The notes under the pieces are model-generated. The model made no database searches. It was given only the letters and a program-made list of their open reading frames with translations, and was not told the DNA's origin. A program made the position numbers and the translations under genes. A DNA stretch of 64,000 bases from JABDQZ01 sp963801985. Lineage in GTDB: Bacteria > Pseudomonadota > Gammaproteobacteria > Chromatiales > Chromatiaceae. The stretch is taken from contig CAWDGV010000001.1 of assembly GCA_963801985.1 (NCBI GenBank), positions 62,001-126,000 on the forward strand. The letters are read 5' to 3'. Shown here in pieces: positions 16,868-25,938 of this stretch. Numbering within the stretch: the stretch's first letter is position 1; every line of letters starts with the position of its first letter.

Positions 16868-19684
16868 TTGTCTGATGAATTTACGAAGCTTTGTCTGAAA
16901 AATGACAAGGAACTGCGCAGCCGCGTAAAACTGTTTGGCGAACTGCTGGGCAATGTTCTCAAACAGCAGGCCGGCGAAGAAGTTTTCCACGTGGTTGAAA
17001 AACTCAGAAAGGGTTTCCTGTCTTTACGCAAGAAACCGGACCACAAGGCGCAACAGCGCCTGGAAAAGTTCATTGACCGCTTGCCTGCCGAGGTGCTGAC
17101 ACCGGTCATCCGGGCTTTCAGTATTTATTTCAAGCTGGTTAATATTGCGGAAACCGATTTTCACGAAAGACAGCGGGAAATCCTGTCCTACTCCGGTGCA
17201 GAACCCTGGGAAGGCTCTTTTGCCAACATGCTGCAGCACTTCAAAGCTCAGGGCATGTCACCTGAGCAATTGCAGGCCCTGTTGAAGGAATGTATTTATA
17301 TTCCGGTTTTCACTGCCCATCCCACGGAATCAAAGCGCCGTGTTGTGATGTCCCAGTTAAGAAGGTTCCGGCGTACGAGCGAACCACTTAATTTCCTGCG
17401 CCAGAGACACCTGGATAAACAGGCCATCATTGATGACCTGGAAAACCAGCTGAATATTTTATGGAAAACGGATGAAGTGAGGGCTACAAGACCTGAAGTT
17501 CGCCAGGAAATTCGCCATGGCCTGCAGTTTTTTGAGGAAACGATCTTCAAGGCTGTACCCCAGATATACCGCAACCTGACCATAGCCACCCGCAGAATCT
17601 ATTGCGAGGAAAAAGATTGCCCACCCATTGATATCCCCAACCTGATTCGCTTTGGCTCATGGATTGGTGGTGACCGTGATGGCAACCCCAATGTCACACC
17701 GGATGTTACCCGCACTGCTGTAAGACTGAACTCACTGAGTGTTTTAAAAGAATACATCCGCCGATGTAACGAACTGATTTCAGAACTGACATTTTCTGAT
17801 CGCTTCTGCTCGCCAAACATGGCTTTTATTGAACAGCTTTCCGAGGATGATGACTTTTACGAAACCATTCCCCACAGCGACCAGAAAAAGTTTTTGCACG
17901 AACCCTATCGACGCAAGCTTTTTATTATGCAACAGCGCCTGCAATACAACATCGCCCACCTGCAGGATAACCTGAATCAGCAGACGCCCGAGCATGACAA
18001 GGGTTACCAGAATGAAAACCAGTTTTTAAGCGACCTCTACTTGATCAGGGACTCGCTCATTAGTCATGGCGACGCAAAGGCTAGCCGGGGTAATTTACAG
18101 GACCTGATCTGGCTGGCTGAAACCTTTGGCTTCTTCCTGACCCGGCTGGATATCCGGCAGGAATCAACCGTGCATTCAGATGCAGTTGCCGACATTATCG
18201 CCAGCCCGGCAAACGGGACTGACTATGTCTCACTCAGTGAGGATGAAAAGCTTGAGCTGCTGGGTAACCTGGCCAGTGACGCCGACTTTTCCCTGCAGCG
18301 CGACAGGCTCAATGAGCAAACCCTGCAGGTCCTGCAGGTGTTTGATGCAATACGTGAGATGCGCGAGGAAGTCAGCGCCAGGGCCTTTGGGCAATATGTT
18401 ATCTCAATGACACACCAGGCCAGCCATATCATGGAAGTGATGTTTCTGGCCCGCTGCTGTGGGCTCATCAGTTTTGACGGGGACAGCCCGGTCAGCGGCC
18501 TGGAAATTTCGCCCTTGTTCGAAACAATCGAGGATCTTGAGCATATTGAGCCGGTACTTGAAAAGCTGTTATCCAATCCGGCCTACCGGCAGTTACTGAA
18601 AAGCAGTGGTAATACCCAGGAAGTCATGCTCGGTTATTCCGACTCAGCCAAGGATGGCGGTATTACGTCTTCTGCCTGGAACCTGTACCAGGCGCAGAAA
18701 CATGTGATTGCAATTGGCAACAGGCACCAGGTTCATATCCGCCTGTTTCATGGCAGGGGCGGCACCATTGGGCGTGGCGGTGGTCCAACGCATGAAGCGA
18801 TTCTGTCCCAACCTGAGGGCACCGTTTCCGGTCAAATCAAGTTTACCGAACAGGGCGAGGTACTTTCCTTCAAGTACAACAATGTCGCGACGGCAGTCTA
18901 TGAATTAACCATGGGCATCACTGGCCTGCTGAAAGGCAGTGCCCACCTGGTGCAGAACAGCAAACCGGATATACCTCAATATCTCAGTATCATGCAGCAG
19001 CTGGCTGCTACGGGTGAACAACACTTCAGGAATTTAACCGAGCATACTGAAGGTTTTCTGGATTACTTTTACGAAGCAACCCCGGTGAGTGAAATTTCGC
19101 ACCTGAATATTGGTTCACGTCCTTCCCACAGGGCCAAGGGTGACCGTTCGAAATCATCAGTCAGGGCAATTGCCTGGGTCTTTGGCTGGGCACAGTCGAG
19201 GCAGACATTGCCTGCCTGGTATGGCCTGGGCAAGGCACTGGATGACTTCATCCAGGCAGAGCCCGGTAACCTGGCAACATTACAAAAAATGTACCGGGAC
19301 TGGCCATTTTTCACTGCCCTGATGAGTAATTCACAGATGGCGTTATTTAAATCAGAAATGATGATCGCCCGGGAATATGCAAACCTGTGTGAAGATCCGG
19401 AAACTGCCAACCGGATATACCAGTTGATCAACGATGAGTATTACCGCACTAACAATGCGATTCTGACCATCTCCGACAGTCACGAGTTACTCGATGAAAA
19501 CCCGGTATTACAGATGTCACTGGTCCGACGTGATCCTTACCTGGATCCGTTGAACTATATCCAGTTGTCGTTACTGCATAAAACCAGGAAACCCGATATC
19601 ACCGAACAGGAAAAATCCACCTGGTTTACCCCGCTGTTGCGCTCGATTAATGCCATTGCCGCCGGCATGAGGAATACAGGCTGA
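16868..19684 (+). CDS. ppc: Phosphoenolpyruvate carboxylase
   Basis: This 938-residue enzyme carboxylates PEP to oxaloacetate. Catalytic signatures are present: FTAHPTESKRR (about 155, catalytic His), SWIGGDRDGNPNVT (about 265), GYSDSAKDGGITSSAW (about 590), FHGRGGTIGRGGGPTH (about 635), and RAIAWVFGWAQSRQTLPAWYG. The C-terminus NAIAAGMRNTG matches the allosteric aspartate-site end. The best start is TTG at 16868, preceded by AGCAGG; no nearby ATG gives the expected N-terminus. Its TGA overlaps a possible CTG start of the next gene. Confidence 0.97.
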   Translation: MSDEFTKLCLKNDKELRSRVKLFGELLGNVLKQQAGEEVFHVVEKLRKGFLSLRKKPDHKAQQRLEKFIDRLPAEVLTPVIRAFSIYFKLVNIAETDFHERQREILSYSGAEPWEGSFANMLQHFKAQGMSPEQLQALLKECIYIPVFTAHPTESKRRVVMSQLRRFRRTSEPLNFLRQRHLDKQAIIDDLENQLNILWKTDEVRATRPEVRQEIRHGLQFFEETIFKAVPQIYRNLTIATRRIYCEEKDCPPIDIPNLIRFGSWIGGDRDGNPNVTPDVTRTAVRLNSLSVLKEYIRRCNELISELTFSDRFCSPNMAFIEQLSEDDDFYETIPHSDQKKFLHEPYRRKLFIMQQRLQYNIAHLQDNLNQQTPEHDKGYQNENQFLSDLYLIRDSLISHGDAKASRGNLQDLIWLAETFGFFLTRLDIRQESTVHSDAVADIIASPANGTDYVSLSEDEKLELLGNLASDADFSLQRDRLNEQTLQVLQVFDAIREMREEVSARAFGQYVISMTHQASHIMEVMFLARCCGLISFDGDSPVSGLEISPLFETIEDLEHIEPVLEKLLSNPAYRQLLKSSGNTQEVMLGYSDSAKDGGITSSAWNLYQAQKHVIAIGNRHQVHIRLFHGRGGTIGRGGGPTHEAILSQPEGTVSGQIKFTEQGEVLSFKYNNVATAVYELTMGITGLLKGSAHLVQNSKPDIPQYLSIMQQLAATGEQHFRNLTEHTEGFLDYFYEATPVSEISHLNIGSRPSHRAKGDRSKSSVRAIAWVFGWAQSRQTLPAWYGLGKALDDFIQAEPGNLATLQKMYRDWPFFTALMSNSQMALFKSEMMIAREYANLCEDPETANRIYQLINDEYYRTNNAILTISDSHELLDENPVLQMSLVRRDPYLDPLNYIQLSLLHKTRKPDITEQEKSTWFTPLLRSINAIAAGMRNTG

Positions 19685-20211
19685 ATATATTCATCCTCAA
19701 TACCGGTCGCTGCGGCTCAATGACTTTCATAAGGGCCTGTGAACATATCAGTAACTACACGGCTGGCCACGAGTCACGCTTAAAATTGCCGGGACCACAA
19801 CGCCTGGCCTACCCAAAGAATCATATTGAGGCGGACAACCGTTTGTCCTGGTTTCTTGGACGCCTGGATGAGACTTACGGTGACAATGCCTTTTACGTGC
19901 ATTTAACCCGGGACGTTGAGGCTACGGTTAACAGTTTCACCAGGCGGGCAGACTTTGGTATTTTGAAAGCCTACCGGGAAGGGATTTACCTTGAACCCAA
20001 AGAGGATGACCGGCAAAAACTGGCGCTTGATTACGTTGAAACTGTCAATGCCAATATTCGTAGCTTTTTAAACAATAAAAGCCGGCAAATGAGTATCCCG
20101 CTTGAACAGGCAAAAAACCGTTTCCCGGAATTCTGGGACAGGATTCAGGCTGAAGGTAACCTGGAGAAAGCTTTAAAGGAATGGGACATCACGCACAACC
20201 AGTCTGAGTAG
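19681..20211 (+). CDS. Sulfotransferase-like protein, probable CTG start
   Basis: The first in-frame ATG (19720) would cut off the PAPS-binding loop. Reading upstream gives NIFILNTGRCGSMTFIRACE, where NTGRCGS is the typical 5'-phosphosulfate loop of sulfotransferases. The frame is closed by TAA at 19648. The only sensible start is CTG at 19681, which overlaps the ppc TGA as CTGA and lies 8 bp after a GAGGA Shine-Dalgarno-like sequence (19669-19673). The second motif YVHLTRDVEATVNSFTRR fits the 3'-phosphate site. At 176 residues it is short for the family. The acceptor is unknown. Confidence 0.7.
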   Translation: MNIFILNTGRCGSMTFIRACEHISNYTAGHESRLKLPGPQRLAYPKNHIEADNRLSWFLGRLDETYGDNAFYVHLTRDVEATVNSFTRRADFGILKAYREGIYLEPKEDDRQKLALDYVETVNANIRSFLNNKSRQMSIPLEQAKNRFPEFWDRIQAEGNLEKALKEWDITHNQSE

Positions 20212-20230
20212 CAACCGACCCAAGCCTGGG

Positions 20231-20890
20231 CTAACCCCGGCAGATTTTTCCCTGGTTACAACCCCTTTCCAGGTCAAGATATTCGAACTGACAATCATCG
20301 AACTGCTGTTGCCATAAGCTGACAATTTCCAGTTCATCATCACGCCTGGCATCATCCAGGAAAATTCGGCAATCATTTGCCAGCTTGTCATGCAACAGGG
20401 GTAAAGCCGGGTAACGTGAATGTTTTTGAATAAAGCCCGGTGGACCATCAATAACAAACAGATCAACCTGGGCAACAGGCAACCCTTCAAGTGAGTACCA
20501 CTGGTAGTTTTGTGCATTAATCGAATAGTTGGTTAACGGTGCATGCAATACGGTCACGTAATCTGACAAACCGTAAAACGCGATAACGTCCCTGCTCTGC
20601 TGTGCATACTGCTCACCATTTTCCAGGCTGTACAGATGTCCAGTCCCGTTTAACTGGCAGGCACGGGCCAATACCAGCGTCGTTAAGCCACTGCCACATT
20701 CAAGCAGGGTTGCCGGTTTTGCCTGCAAGGCATGGTTGGCAATCAGTTCAAGAAAATCTGCACAGGCTGACCACTGGTCGACATAGGGAATACCGGCATC
20801 GAGAGCCAGTTGATTGACCAGGGTTACATAAGACTCAGGAGGATTGACCAGGCTTTGCATTAATTTTTTATCCGGATTCATGCTCATCAT
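20231..20890 (-). CDS. Class I SAM-dependent methyltransferase-like protein
   Basis: This 219-residue protein shows the Rossmann motif I ATLLECGSGLTTLVLAR (about 62) followed by LYSLENGEQYAQQSRD, and a motif IV-like VDLFVIDGPPG (about 150). This pattern is typical of the Methyltransf_24 type of class I enzymes. No substrate can be inferred. It is convergent with the sulfotransferase-like gene, 19 bp from its stop. The start may be any of the three early Met codons (MMSM). Confidence 0.7.
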   Translation of the reverse strand: MMSMNPDKKLMQSLVNPPESYVTLVNQLALDAGIPYVDQWSACADFLELIANHALQAKPATLLECGSGLTTLVLARACQLNGTGHLYSLENGEQYAQQSRDVIAFYGLSDYVTVLHAPLTNYSINAQNYQWYSLEGLPVAQVDLFVIDGPPGFIQKHSRYPALPLLHDKLANDCRIFLDDARRDDELEIVSLWQQQFDDCQFEYLDLERGCNQGKICRG

Positions 20891-20946
20891 TGTCAGATTT
20901 CAAACCCACAGAGTCAAACCCCGGGCCTGGATGAAGGCAGTCACCT

Positions 20947-23826
20947 TCAGGACATCACGTCAACAAGATAGGCTTCAATTTCAGTCTTGGGTAAAGGCTT
21001 GCTGAAGTAGTAACCCTGCACTTCGTCACAATTGATAGACTGCAGGTATTGAATCTGTTCAGTCGTTTCAACCCCTTCAGCAATCACATTCAGTCCAAGG
21101 CCATGAGCCATCGCAACAATGGCATTGGCAATTTCACAGTTTTCCTTGTCTTCAGGCAAATCAGCAATGAAGCTCCTGTCGATCTTCAACGTATCAATGG
21201 AAAGACTGCGTAAATAACTGAGTGAGGAATAACCTGTCCCGAAGTCATCAATCGCCAGGGGGATACCAAAATCATGTAATTCGTCCAGCACCGATTTTGA
21301 ATAGTTGATTGAATCCATCAAAACGGATTCGGTGATTTCAAGCTCAATCATGTCCGGTTCAAGCCGGTATTTTTCGACCATGTATTTCACATGGCTTAGG
21401 AAATCGGGATGATTGAGCTGTTTAACCGAGATATTTACCGCTATTCTGATAACGGTTTTAAATTTTGTACGCCACTCATCGCAGGTTTTGCATGCCTCTT
21501 CCAGCACCCACAAACCGACTTCATGTATCAGGCCGGTTTCCTCTGCAACCGGAATAAACTTGTCCGGACCAACAAAACCCATCTCAGGGTGTTGCCAGCG
21601 TATCAGGGATTCGACACCGACTACCTGTCGTGTCGCCATATCAATCTGTGGCTGATAGTTCAGCCAGAATTGCCGTAACTCAATCGCCTCACGCAGTGCG
21701 TGCTCAAGTTTCAGTCTTTGGCTGATCGCTTTATTTAATTCATCGGTGAAAAACTGGAAATTCCCTCTACCCAGGCTTTTGGCATGATACATAGCCGTGT
21801 CTGCAGCACGTATCAACTGTGTCGGGTTATCACCATCGTCAGGATAAATACTGATACCGATACTTGAAGCTACCATTAAATTATTTTCATCAATCAGGTA
21901 ACTCTGGCCAAGGGTTTGCTGCATTTTTTCAACAATGGTGACAACATGGTCAATCTTTTTGATTTCCGTCAGCAATATCAGGAACTCATCACCACCAAAA
22001 CGACACACGGTATCAACATCCCGGATCTGCCCCAAAAGCCTCTGGGCAACTTCTTTTAACAGCTTGTCGCCAATCTCATGACCCAGGGTGTCATTAATAT
22101 TTTTAAAGTAATCAAGATCAATAAAGATGGTCGCCATTTTATAACCATGGCGGTTTGCATTAAGTATTGCCTGGTGTAGGCGATCGGTCAGCAAACCACG
22201 ATTGGGCAAGCCGGTCAGGACATCGTGATCTGCCAGGTAACGGATCTGTTTTTCCTGTTCCTTCTGAGACTTGATGTCAGTAAATATGCCGATGTAATTA
22301 ACCACCTCGTCATGGTCATTTTTTACAATCGAAATATTGAGCAACTGCGGGTAGATTTCTCCATCTTTTCTTTTGTTCCAGATTTCTCCCTGCCAAAACC
22401 CGGTTGCATTCAACTTATCCCACATGTCGGCATAAAATTCCCTGTCCTGCTTTCCTGAAGCAAAGACACCAGGATCCTGCCCCAGGACATCATCAGACTG
22501 GTAGCCGGTAATATTCGTGTAAGCACGGTTGACTGAAATGATTTTGTTGTCGCTATCCGTGATCACAATACCTTCACCCGCATATTCAAAAACACTGGCA
22601 AAAAGTCTTAAGGTAAGCTCGGATTTTTGCTGGTCAGTTACATCACGCAAAATCAGGATCTCGCCAATATGCTGATTCTTTTTATCCGTCAGAATACTTT
22701 TACTGAATGAAACAGTGATCTGCTGACCATCCCGGGTAAGACCTTCACAGTAGCCCTTTGTGCTGTTATTACCCTGATCGCCAAGAATATGACAAAACTG
22801 CCCAGGTTTATCGGGTGTCTGCGGAAACAGGATTGCCAGTGGTTTACCGGTAATATCTTCCTGCGGATAACCAAAAATTGCCGTGGCCGCTTCATTCCAA
22901 CTGGAAACATTCCCCTCAGTATCTGTTGTAACAATAGCATCCGCTGACTGCTCTACTACCGTGGCGAGCATTTCGTCCTTGCGGGCGCTCTTCTTAGCTT
23001 CTTTAGTAATCTTTTCTGAAAGCAACAGTGCCTTTTCTTCCAGCTCCCGGTTGTAATTTTTCAATTTATCCAGCAACTGCCTATCCTTGCCAGCCAGTTT
23101 AATATCAAGCATTAACACCAGCACCGTAAAGATGAGTATCACTATCACCCCGATCACGATCAGGATCGACATCATGCCTGCCGGAATACCGTTTCCAATT
23201 GCGCCACAAACCGAGCCAGGTGCAAAAATGGCAGCCTCCATGCCGGTGTAATGCATACCGGCAATGGCAATACCCATCAGAATTGAGGCATAAGCCCTGG
23301 GTTTATGCAGCAACCTGAAATAATTCTTACGGTCATCAGCCGCAACAAAAAACAGGCGCATGGCTACAAACGAAGCGCCATAGGCAATTAAAAGTGACAG
23401 GGTTAACAGGATGGGATCATAGGCGATTGCCGGATACATTTTTAATGCATACATACCGGTATAATGCATAGCGGCAATACCGGTTCCCATGAACAGGGTC
23501 GCCAGCAGCAATCCCAGTGAAGTATGCATCCCCCTGCGTACAACCAGCAAGGCAATGGCCGTTGCACCTATCGCAAACAAAATGGAGTAAAGCGTTAGAG
23601 GAATATCATAAGCCAGCGGTATATCCAGGTGAAAAGCCAGCATGCCGACAAAATGCATTGACCAGATAGCCAGTCCCATTGAGATCGCACCACCGACCAG
23701 CCATAGCCAGACAGACCTTTTCTCTATATGCGGGATTCTGGAGGCAATCGTCAGCGCGACAAATGATGCCCCGACAGCGAGGACCAGGGATAAAACCACC
23801 AGCCAAAAGTTATAACTGCTTTGCAT
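20947..23826 (-). CDS. MHYT-PAS-GGDEF-EAL cyclic-di-GMP protein
   Basis: This is a 959-residue inner-membrane signalling protein. The N-terminal ~240 residues form an MHYT sensor with three motif copies in membrane segments (WSMHFVGML, AMHYTGMY, GMHYTGME), thought to bind copper and sense diatomic gases. After a coiled linker come two PAS domains (ADAIVTTDTEGNVSSWN about 300; EGIVITDSDNKIISVN about 425), then a GGDEF domain (RFGGDEFLILL) with an intact RxxD inhibitory site (RDVD) five residues before it. The EAL domain reads ESL instead of EAL but keeps IDDFGTGYSSL, KIDRSF, AEGVET and QGYYFSKPL. Both diguanylate cyclase and phosphodiesterase activities are plausible. Confidence 0.93.
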   Translation of the reverse strand: MQSSYNFWLVVLSLVLAVGASFVALTIASRIPHIEKRSVWLWLVGGAISMGLAIWSMHFVGMLAFHLDIPLAYDIPLTLYSILFAIGATAIALLVVRRGMHTSLGLLLATLFMGTGIAAMHYTGMYALKMYPAIAYDPILLTLSLLIAYGASFVAMRLFFVAADDRKNYFRLLHKPRAYASILMGIAIAGMHYTGMEAAIFAPGSVCGAIGNGIPAGMMSILIVIGVIVILIFTVLVLMLDIKLAGKDRQLLDKLKNYNRELEEKALLLSEKITKEAKKSARKDEMLATVVEQSADAIVTTDTEGNVSSWNEAATAIFGYPQEDITGKPLAILFPQTPDKPGQFCHILGDQGNNSTKGYCEGLTRDGQQITVSFSKSILTDKKNQHIGEILILRDVTDQQKSELTLRLFASVFEYAGEGIVITDSDNKIISVNRAYTNITGYQSDDVLGQDPGVFASGKQDREFYADMWDKLNATGFWQGEIWNKRKDGEIYPQLLNISIVKNDHDEVVNYIGIFTDIKSQKEQEKQIRYLADHDVLTGLPNRGLLTDRLHQAILNANRHGYKMATIFIDLDYFKNINDTLGHEIGDKLLKEVAQRLLGQIRDVDTVCRFGGDEFLILLTEIKKIDHVVTIVEKMQQTLGQSYLIDENNLMVASSIGISIYPDDGDNPTQLIRAADTAMYHAKSLGRGNFQFFTDELNKAISQRLKLEHALREAIELRQFWLNYQPQIDMATRQVVGVESLIRWQHPEMGFVGPDKFIPVAEETGLIHEVGLWVLEEACKTCDEWRTKFKTVIRIAVNISVKQLNHPDFLSHVKYMVEKYRLEPDMIELEITESVLMDSINYSKSVLDELHDFGIPLAIDDFGTGYSSLSYLRSLSIDTLKIDRSFIADLPEDKENCEIANAIVAMAHGLGLNVIAEGVETTEQIQYLQSINCDEVQGYYFSKPLPKTEIEAYLVDVMS

Positions 23827-23984
23827 GATTAATGGTTATATCCCTTTCTGAAGACTATTTTTTATAGTGAAGCTGAAAAGCCAAAAAAATTTCCATATTT
23901 ACAAAAAATATAGATGATCGGACAGATTCTGCCTGTGTTAATAAAACACGGAAAGCTTACTTGCCGGCAGGCAATAAACTCACG

Positions 23985-24131
23985 TTACTTGGCAGGCACA
24001 GAAATCAATGCACTGATACCTTTATCGCTCATCAGCGTGGTTGGCATGACACCGTTCCACACCTCGAGCCCCTTGTACTGAACCAGGGCTGGGGTTAAGG
24101 ATTTTGCTATCAGCTCATTTGCTTCCAACCG
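23985..24131 (-). pseudogene. C-terminal remnant of a prohibitin/SPFH-like protein
   Basis: A 48-codon stretch ending in TAA reads LRLEANELIAKSLTPALVQY then KGLEVWNGVMPTTLMSDKGI and ALISVPAK. Prohibitin-type SPFH proteins end with AEANRxLAxSLTPELIQYxxIxKWDGxLP, so this is recognisable as the tail of such a protein. No start codon and no recognisable upstream domain remain; similarity fades above about 24131. It is interpreted as a dead gene fragment left beside the MHYT gene. The DNA from 24132 to 24300 shows nothing further. Confidence 0.6.
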
Positions 24132-24300
24132 CAATAGCGGCCAAGGTAAAGAAAGCGGTGAGTTTTGTTCCCGATTGTTGCATGTGTAATCCCTGATCTT
24201 ATTCTAATTCGGGGATAGTCTAGCAGACGTCCTGCAGCGGGTAGAGGCTGGCCTGCCCCTGAAATACAGGATAGTGATATAGGTCACAGAAAATGACACG

Positions 24301-24560
24301 CGGCCAGAACGAGCACAGCGAGTTCAGGTCATACTTGATGAAGCTCCGCAGGAGATTCTAAGTGCCCGGCAGGGGGAATTGTGATTGCCCCAGGCAATAA
24401 AAAGGCAAGTTAAGAAATGAAAATGGCACGCGGCCAGAACGAGCACAGCGAGTTCAGGTCATACTTGATGAAGCTCCGCAGGAGATTCTAAGTGCCCGGC
24501 AGGGGGAATTGTGATTGCCCCAGGCAATAAAAAGGCAAGTTAAGAAATGAAAATGGCACG
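24301..24560. repeat. Exact 130-bp tandem duplication next to tRNA-Arg
   Basis: The blocks 24301-24430 and 24431-24560 are identical by eye over 130 bp. Each carries GGCCAGAACGAGC, GCGAGTTCAGGTCATACTT and GATTCTAAGT, which is the core of the dispersed ~90-bp repeat seen at 45805, 45955 and 57516. The last bases of each block (AAATGGCACG) coincide with the 3' end of tRNA-Arg, and GCCCGGCAGG inside each block also matches the tRNA T-arm complement. No coding potential is seen. Confidence 0.85.
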
Positions 24561-24630
24561 CCCGGCAGGATTCGAACCTGCTACCCTCGGCTTAGAAGGC
24601 CGATGCTCTATCCGGATGAGCTACGGGCGC
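24554..24630 (-). tRNA. tRNA-Arg (anticodon TCT)
   Basis: On the minus strand a 77-nt cloverleaf starts GCGCCCGTAGCTCATCCGGA. The anticodon loop is CCTTCTAAG (TCT), the T-arm GCAGGTTCGAATCCTGC is perfect, and CCA is encoded. The acceptor stem pairs over seven positions with one terminal G-U. It lies downstream of tRNA-Pro on the same strand, and its 3' end abuts the 130-bp tandem duplication. Confidence 0.95.
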
Positions 24631-24750
24631 TTAATCGTTACATCAAAATAGTGCCACTACACATCCATGTGGGCGTGTTCCAGTCCAGCCTTCCCTGGCT
24701 GGCCGTTCAAGCCGCTGCATTGTGCCACCGGCACAATGGTCGCCTTTCAC

Positions 24751-24787
24751 CCGGATGAGCTACGGGCGCTTAATCGTTACATCAAAA
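24751..24787 (-). repeat. Duplicated 5' fragment of tRNA-Arg with leader
   Basis: The 37 bp here are identical to 24612-24648, which cover the first 19 nt of tRNA-Arg plus 18 bp of its leader. The intervening ~100 bp contain two small hairpins (CCAGCC/GGCTGG and ATTGTGCC/GGCACAAT) but no rest of a tRNA. It is probably the residue of a duplicated and partly deleted tRNA gene. Confidence 0.8.
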
Positions 24788-24790
24788 CGA

Positions 24791-24827
24791 AAAAAGGGGT
24801 CACAGTCATGTGACTCCGACCCCTTTT
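24791..24827 (-). terminator. Hairpin/terminator after tRNA-Pro
   Basis: AAAAGGGGTC (24792-24801) pairs with GACCCCTTTT (24818-24827), with an inner AGTCA/TGACT stem. In the minus direction this lies just after tRNA-Pro and ends in a T-run, so it can act as an intrinsic terminator. Its outer arms resemble the palindrome at 44139-44222, a type that in other genomes accompanies REP-associated transposases. Confidence 0.6.
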
Positions 24828-24834
24828 ATAAATT

Positions 24835-24911
24835 TGGTCGGGGTAGAGAGATTCGAACTCCCGACATCCTGCTCCCAAAGCAGGCGCGCTACCAGACTGC
24901 GCTATACCCCG
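24835..24911 (-). tRNA. tRNA-Pro (anticodon TGG)
   Basis: The minus strand has a 77-nt cloverleaf starting CGGGGTATAGCGCAGTCTGG. The anticodon loop is CTTTGGGAG (TGG), the T-arm GGGAGTTCGAATCTCTC is normal, and ACCA is encoded at the 3' end. Translated antisense, this locus gives the well-known spurious peptide VERFELPTSCSQSRR, which is not a gene. Confidence 0.96.
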
Positions 24912-25077
24912 AATGCCTCAACTGAAATACCACATCAGCGAGGAGGCGGCATAATACTCATCCAGATCGCCCCCGTCAATTCAAGAATGCGGAATATTTC
25001 CTCCCGGGCATCCTGACAACCAGGATACAAAACGAGTATGATTGCGCTTCGTGCAAAACTCACAGGATACAAGCGGA

Positions 25078-25938
25078 ATGACAGCTCAGATTTTAGACGG
25101 TAAAGCGATCGCGGCAGACCTGAAAGCCCGTGTAAAACAACAGGTTGAAAGCCTGGTAGCCGATGGTAACCGTCCGCCCGGCCTGGTTGTTATCCTGGTT
25201 GGCGAAAATCCTGCTTCCCAGGTTTACGTGCGCAACAAGCGAAATTCCTGCGAAGAAGTGGGCTTTTATTCTGAGCTGATCCAGCTGGATGCCGATACTT
25301 CCCAGGAAAAACTTTTAGGCCTGATTGACGAGTTGAACGCGCGTGAAGCGGTTGATGGAATCCTCGTACAGTTACCACTTCCAGCTCATATCGACGAAGA
25401 AACAGTCACTGAACGCATCCTGCCAACCAAAGACGTTGATGGCTTCCATCCTTATAACGTTGGCCGTCTTACCCTGCGCATGCCTTTATTGCGTCCCTGC
25501 ACGCCAAAGGGCGTCATGACCATGCTCGAACGCACCGGTGTCGAACTTGTTGGCAAGGATGCCGTCATTATTGGCCAGTCAAATATCGTGGGCCGCCCAA
25601 TGGCTTTAGAACTGCTGGCTGCCCGCTGCACAATTACTATCTGCCACAGTAAAACCAGGGATCTGGAAGATAAAATCCGCGCTGCTGACATCGTGGTTGC
25701 CGCCGTTGGCATCCCCAAATTCGTTCAGGGTGACTGGGTTAAGGAAGGTGCCATAGTGATCGATGTGGGCATCAACCGCCTGGAAGATGGTTCGCTTTGT
25801 GGTGATGTTGACTACGAAAGTGCTGCAGAAAAAGCCGCCTGGATTACACCGGTACCCGGTGGCGTTGGTCCGATGACGGTTGCCACCTTGCTGGAAAATA
25901 CCCTGCAGGCTGCTGAGATGCATGAGGGCCTTATCTGA
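25078..25938 (+). CDS. folD: Methylene-THF dehydrogenase/cyclohydrolase FolD
   Basis: This is a bifunctional enzyme of one-carbon metabolism that converts 5,10-methylene-THF to 10-formyl-THF. MTAQILDGKAIAADL is the usual N-terminus, so ATG 25078 is preferred over an upstream in-frame TTG. Signatures include VYVRNKRNSCEEVGF with the catalytic Lys (about 55), DGILVQLPLPAHID (about 98), DVDGFHPYNVGRL, VIIGQSNIVGRPMALELL (about 165, NADP site) and ITPVPGGVGPMTVATLLENT. The 286-residue length is normal. Its end overlaps the convergent small sox-linked gene by 8 bp. Confidence 0.97.
   Translation: MTAQILDGKAIAADLKARVKQQVESLVADGNRPPGLVVILVGENPASQVYVRNKRNSCEEVGFYSELIQLDADTSQEKLLGLIDELNAREAVDGILVQLPLPAHIDEETVTERILPTKDVDGFHPYNVGRLTLRMPLLRPCTPKGVMTMLERTGVELVGKDAVIIGQSNIVGRPMALELLAARCTITICHSKTRDLEDKIRAADIVVAAVGIPKFVQGDWVKEGAIVIDVGINRLEDGSLCGDVDYESAAEKAAWITPVPGGVGPMTVATLLENTLQAAEMHEGLI

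Noticed and set aside
24722..25016. Two plus-strand ORFs over the tRNA genes (GRGREIRTPD... and VERFELPTSCSQSRR...)
   Set aside because: They are antisense translations of tRNA-Pro and flanks, a well-known false gene call; the tRNA cloverleaf is perfect.
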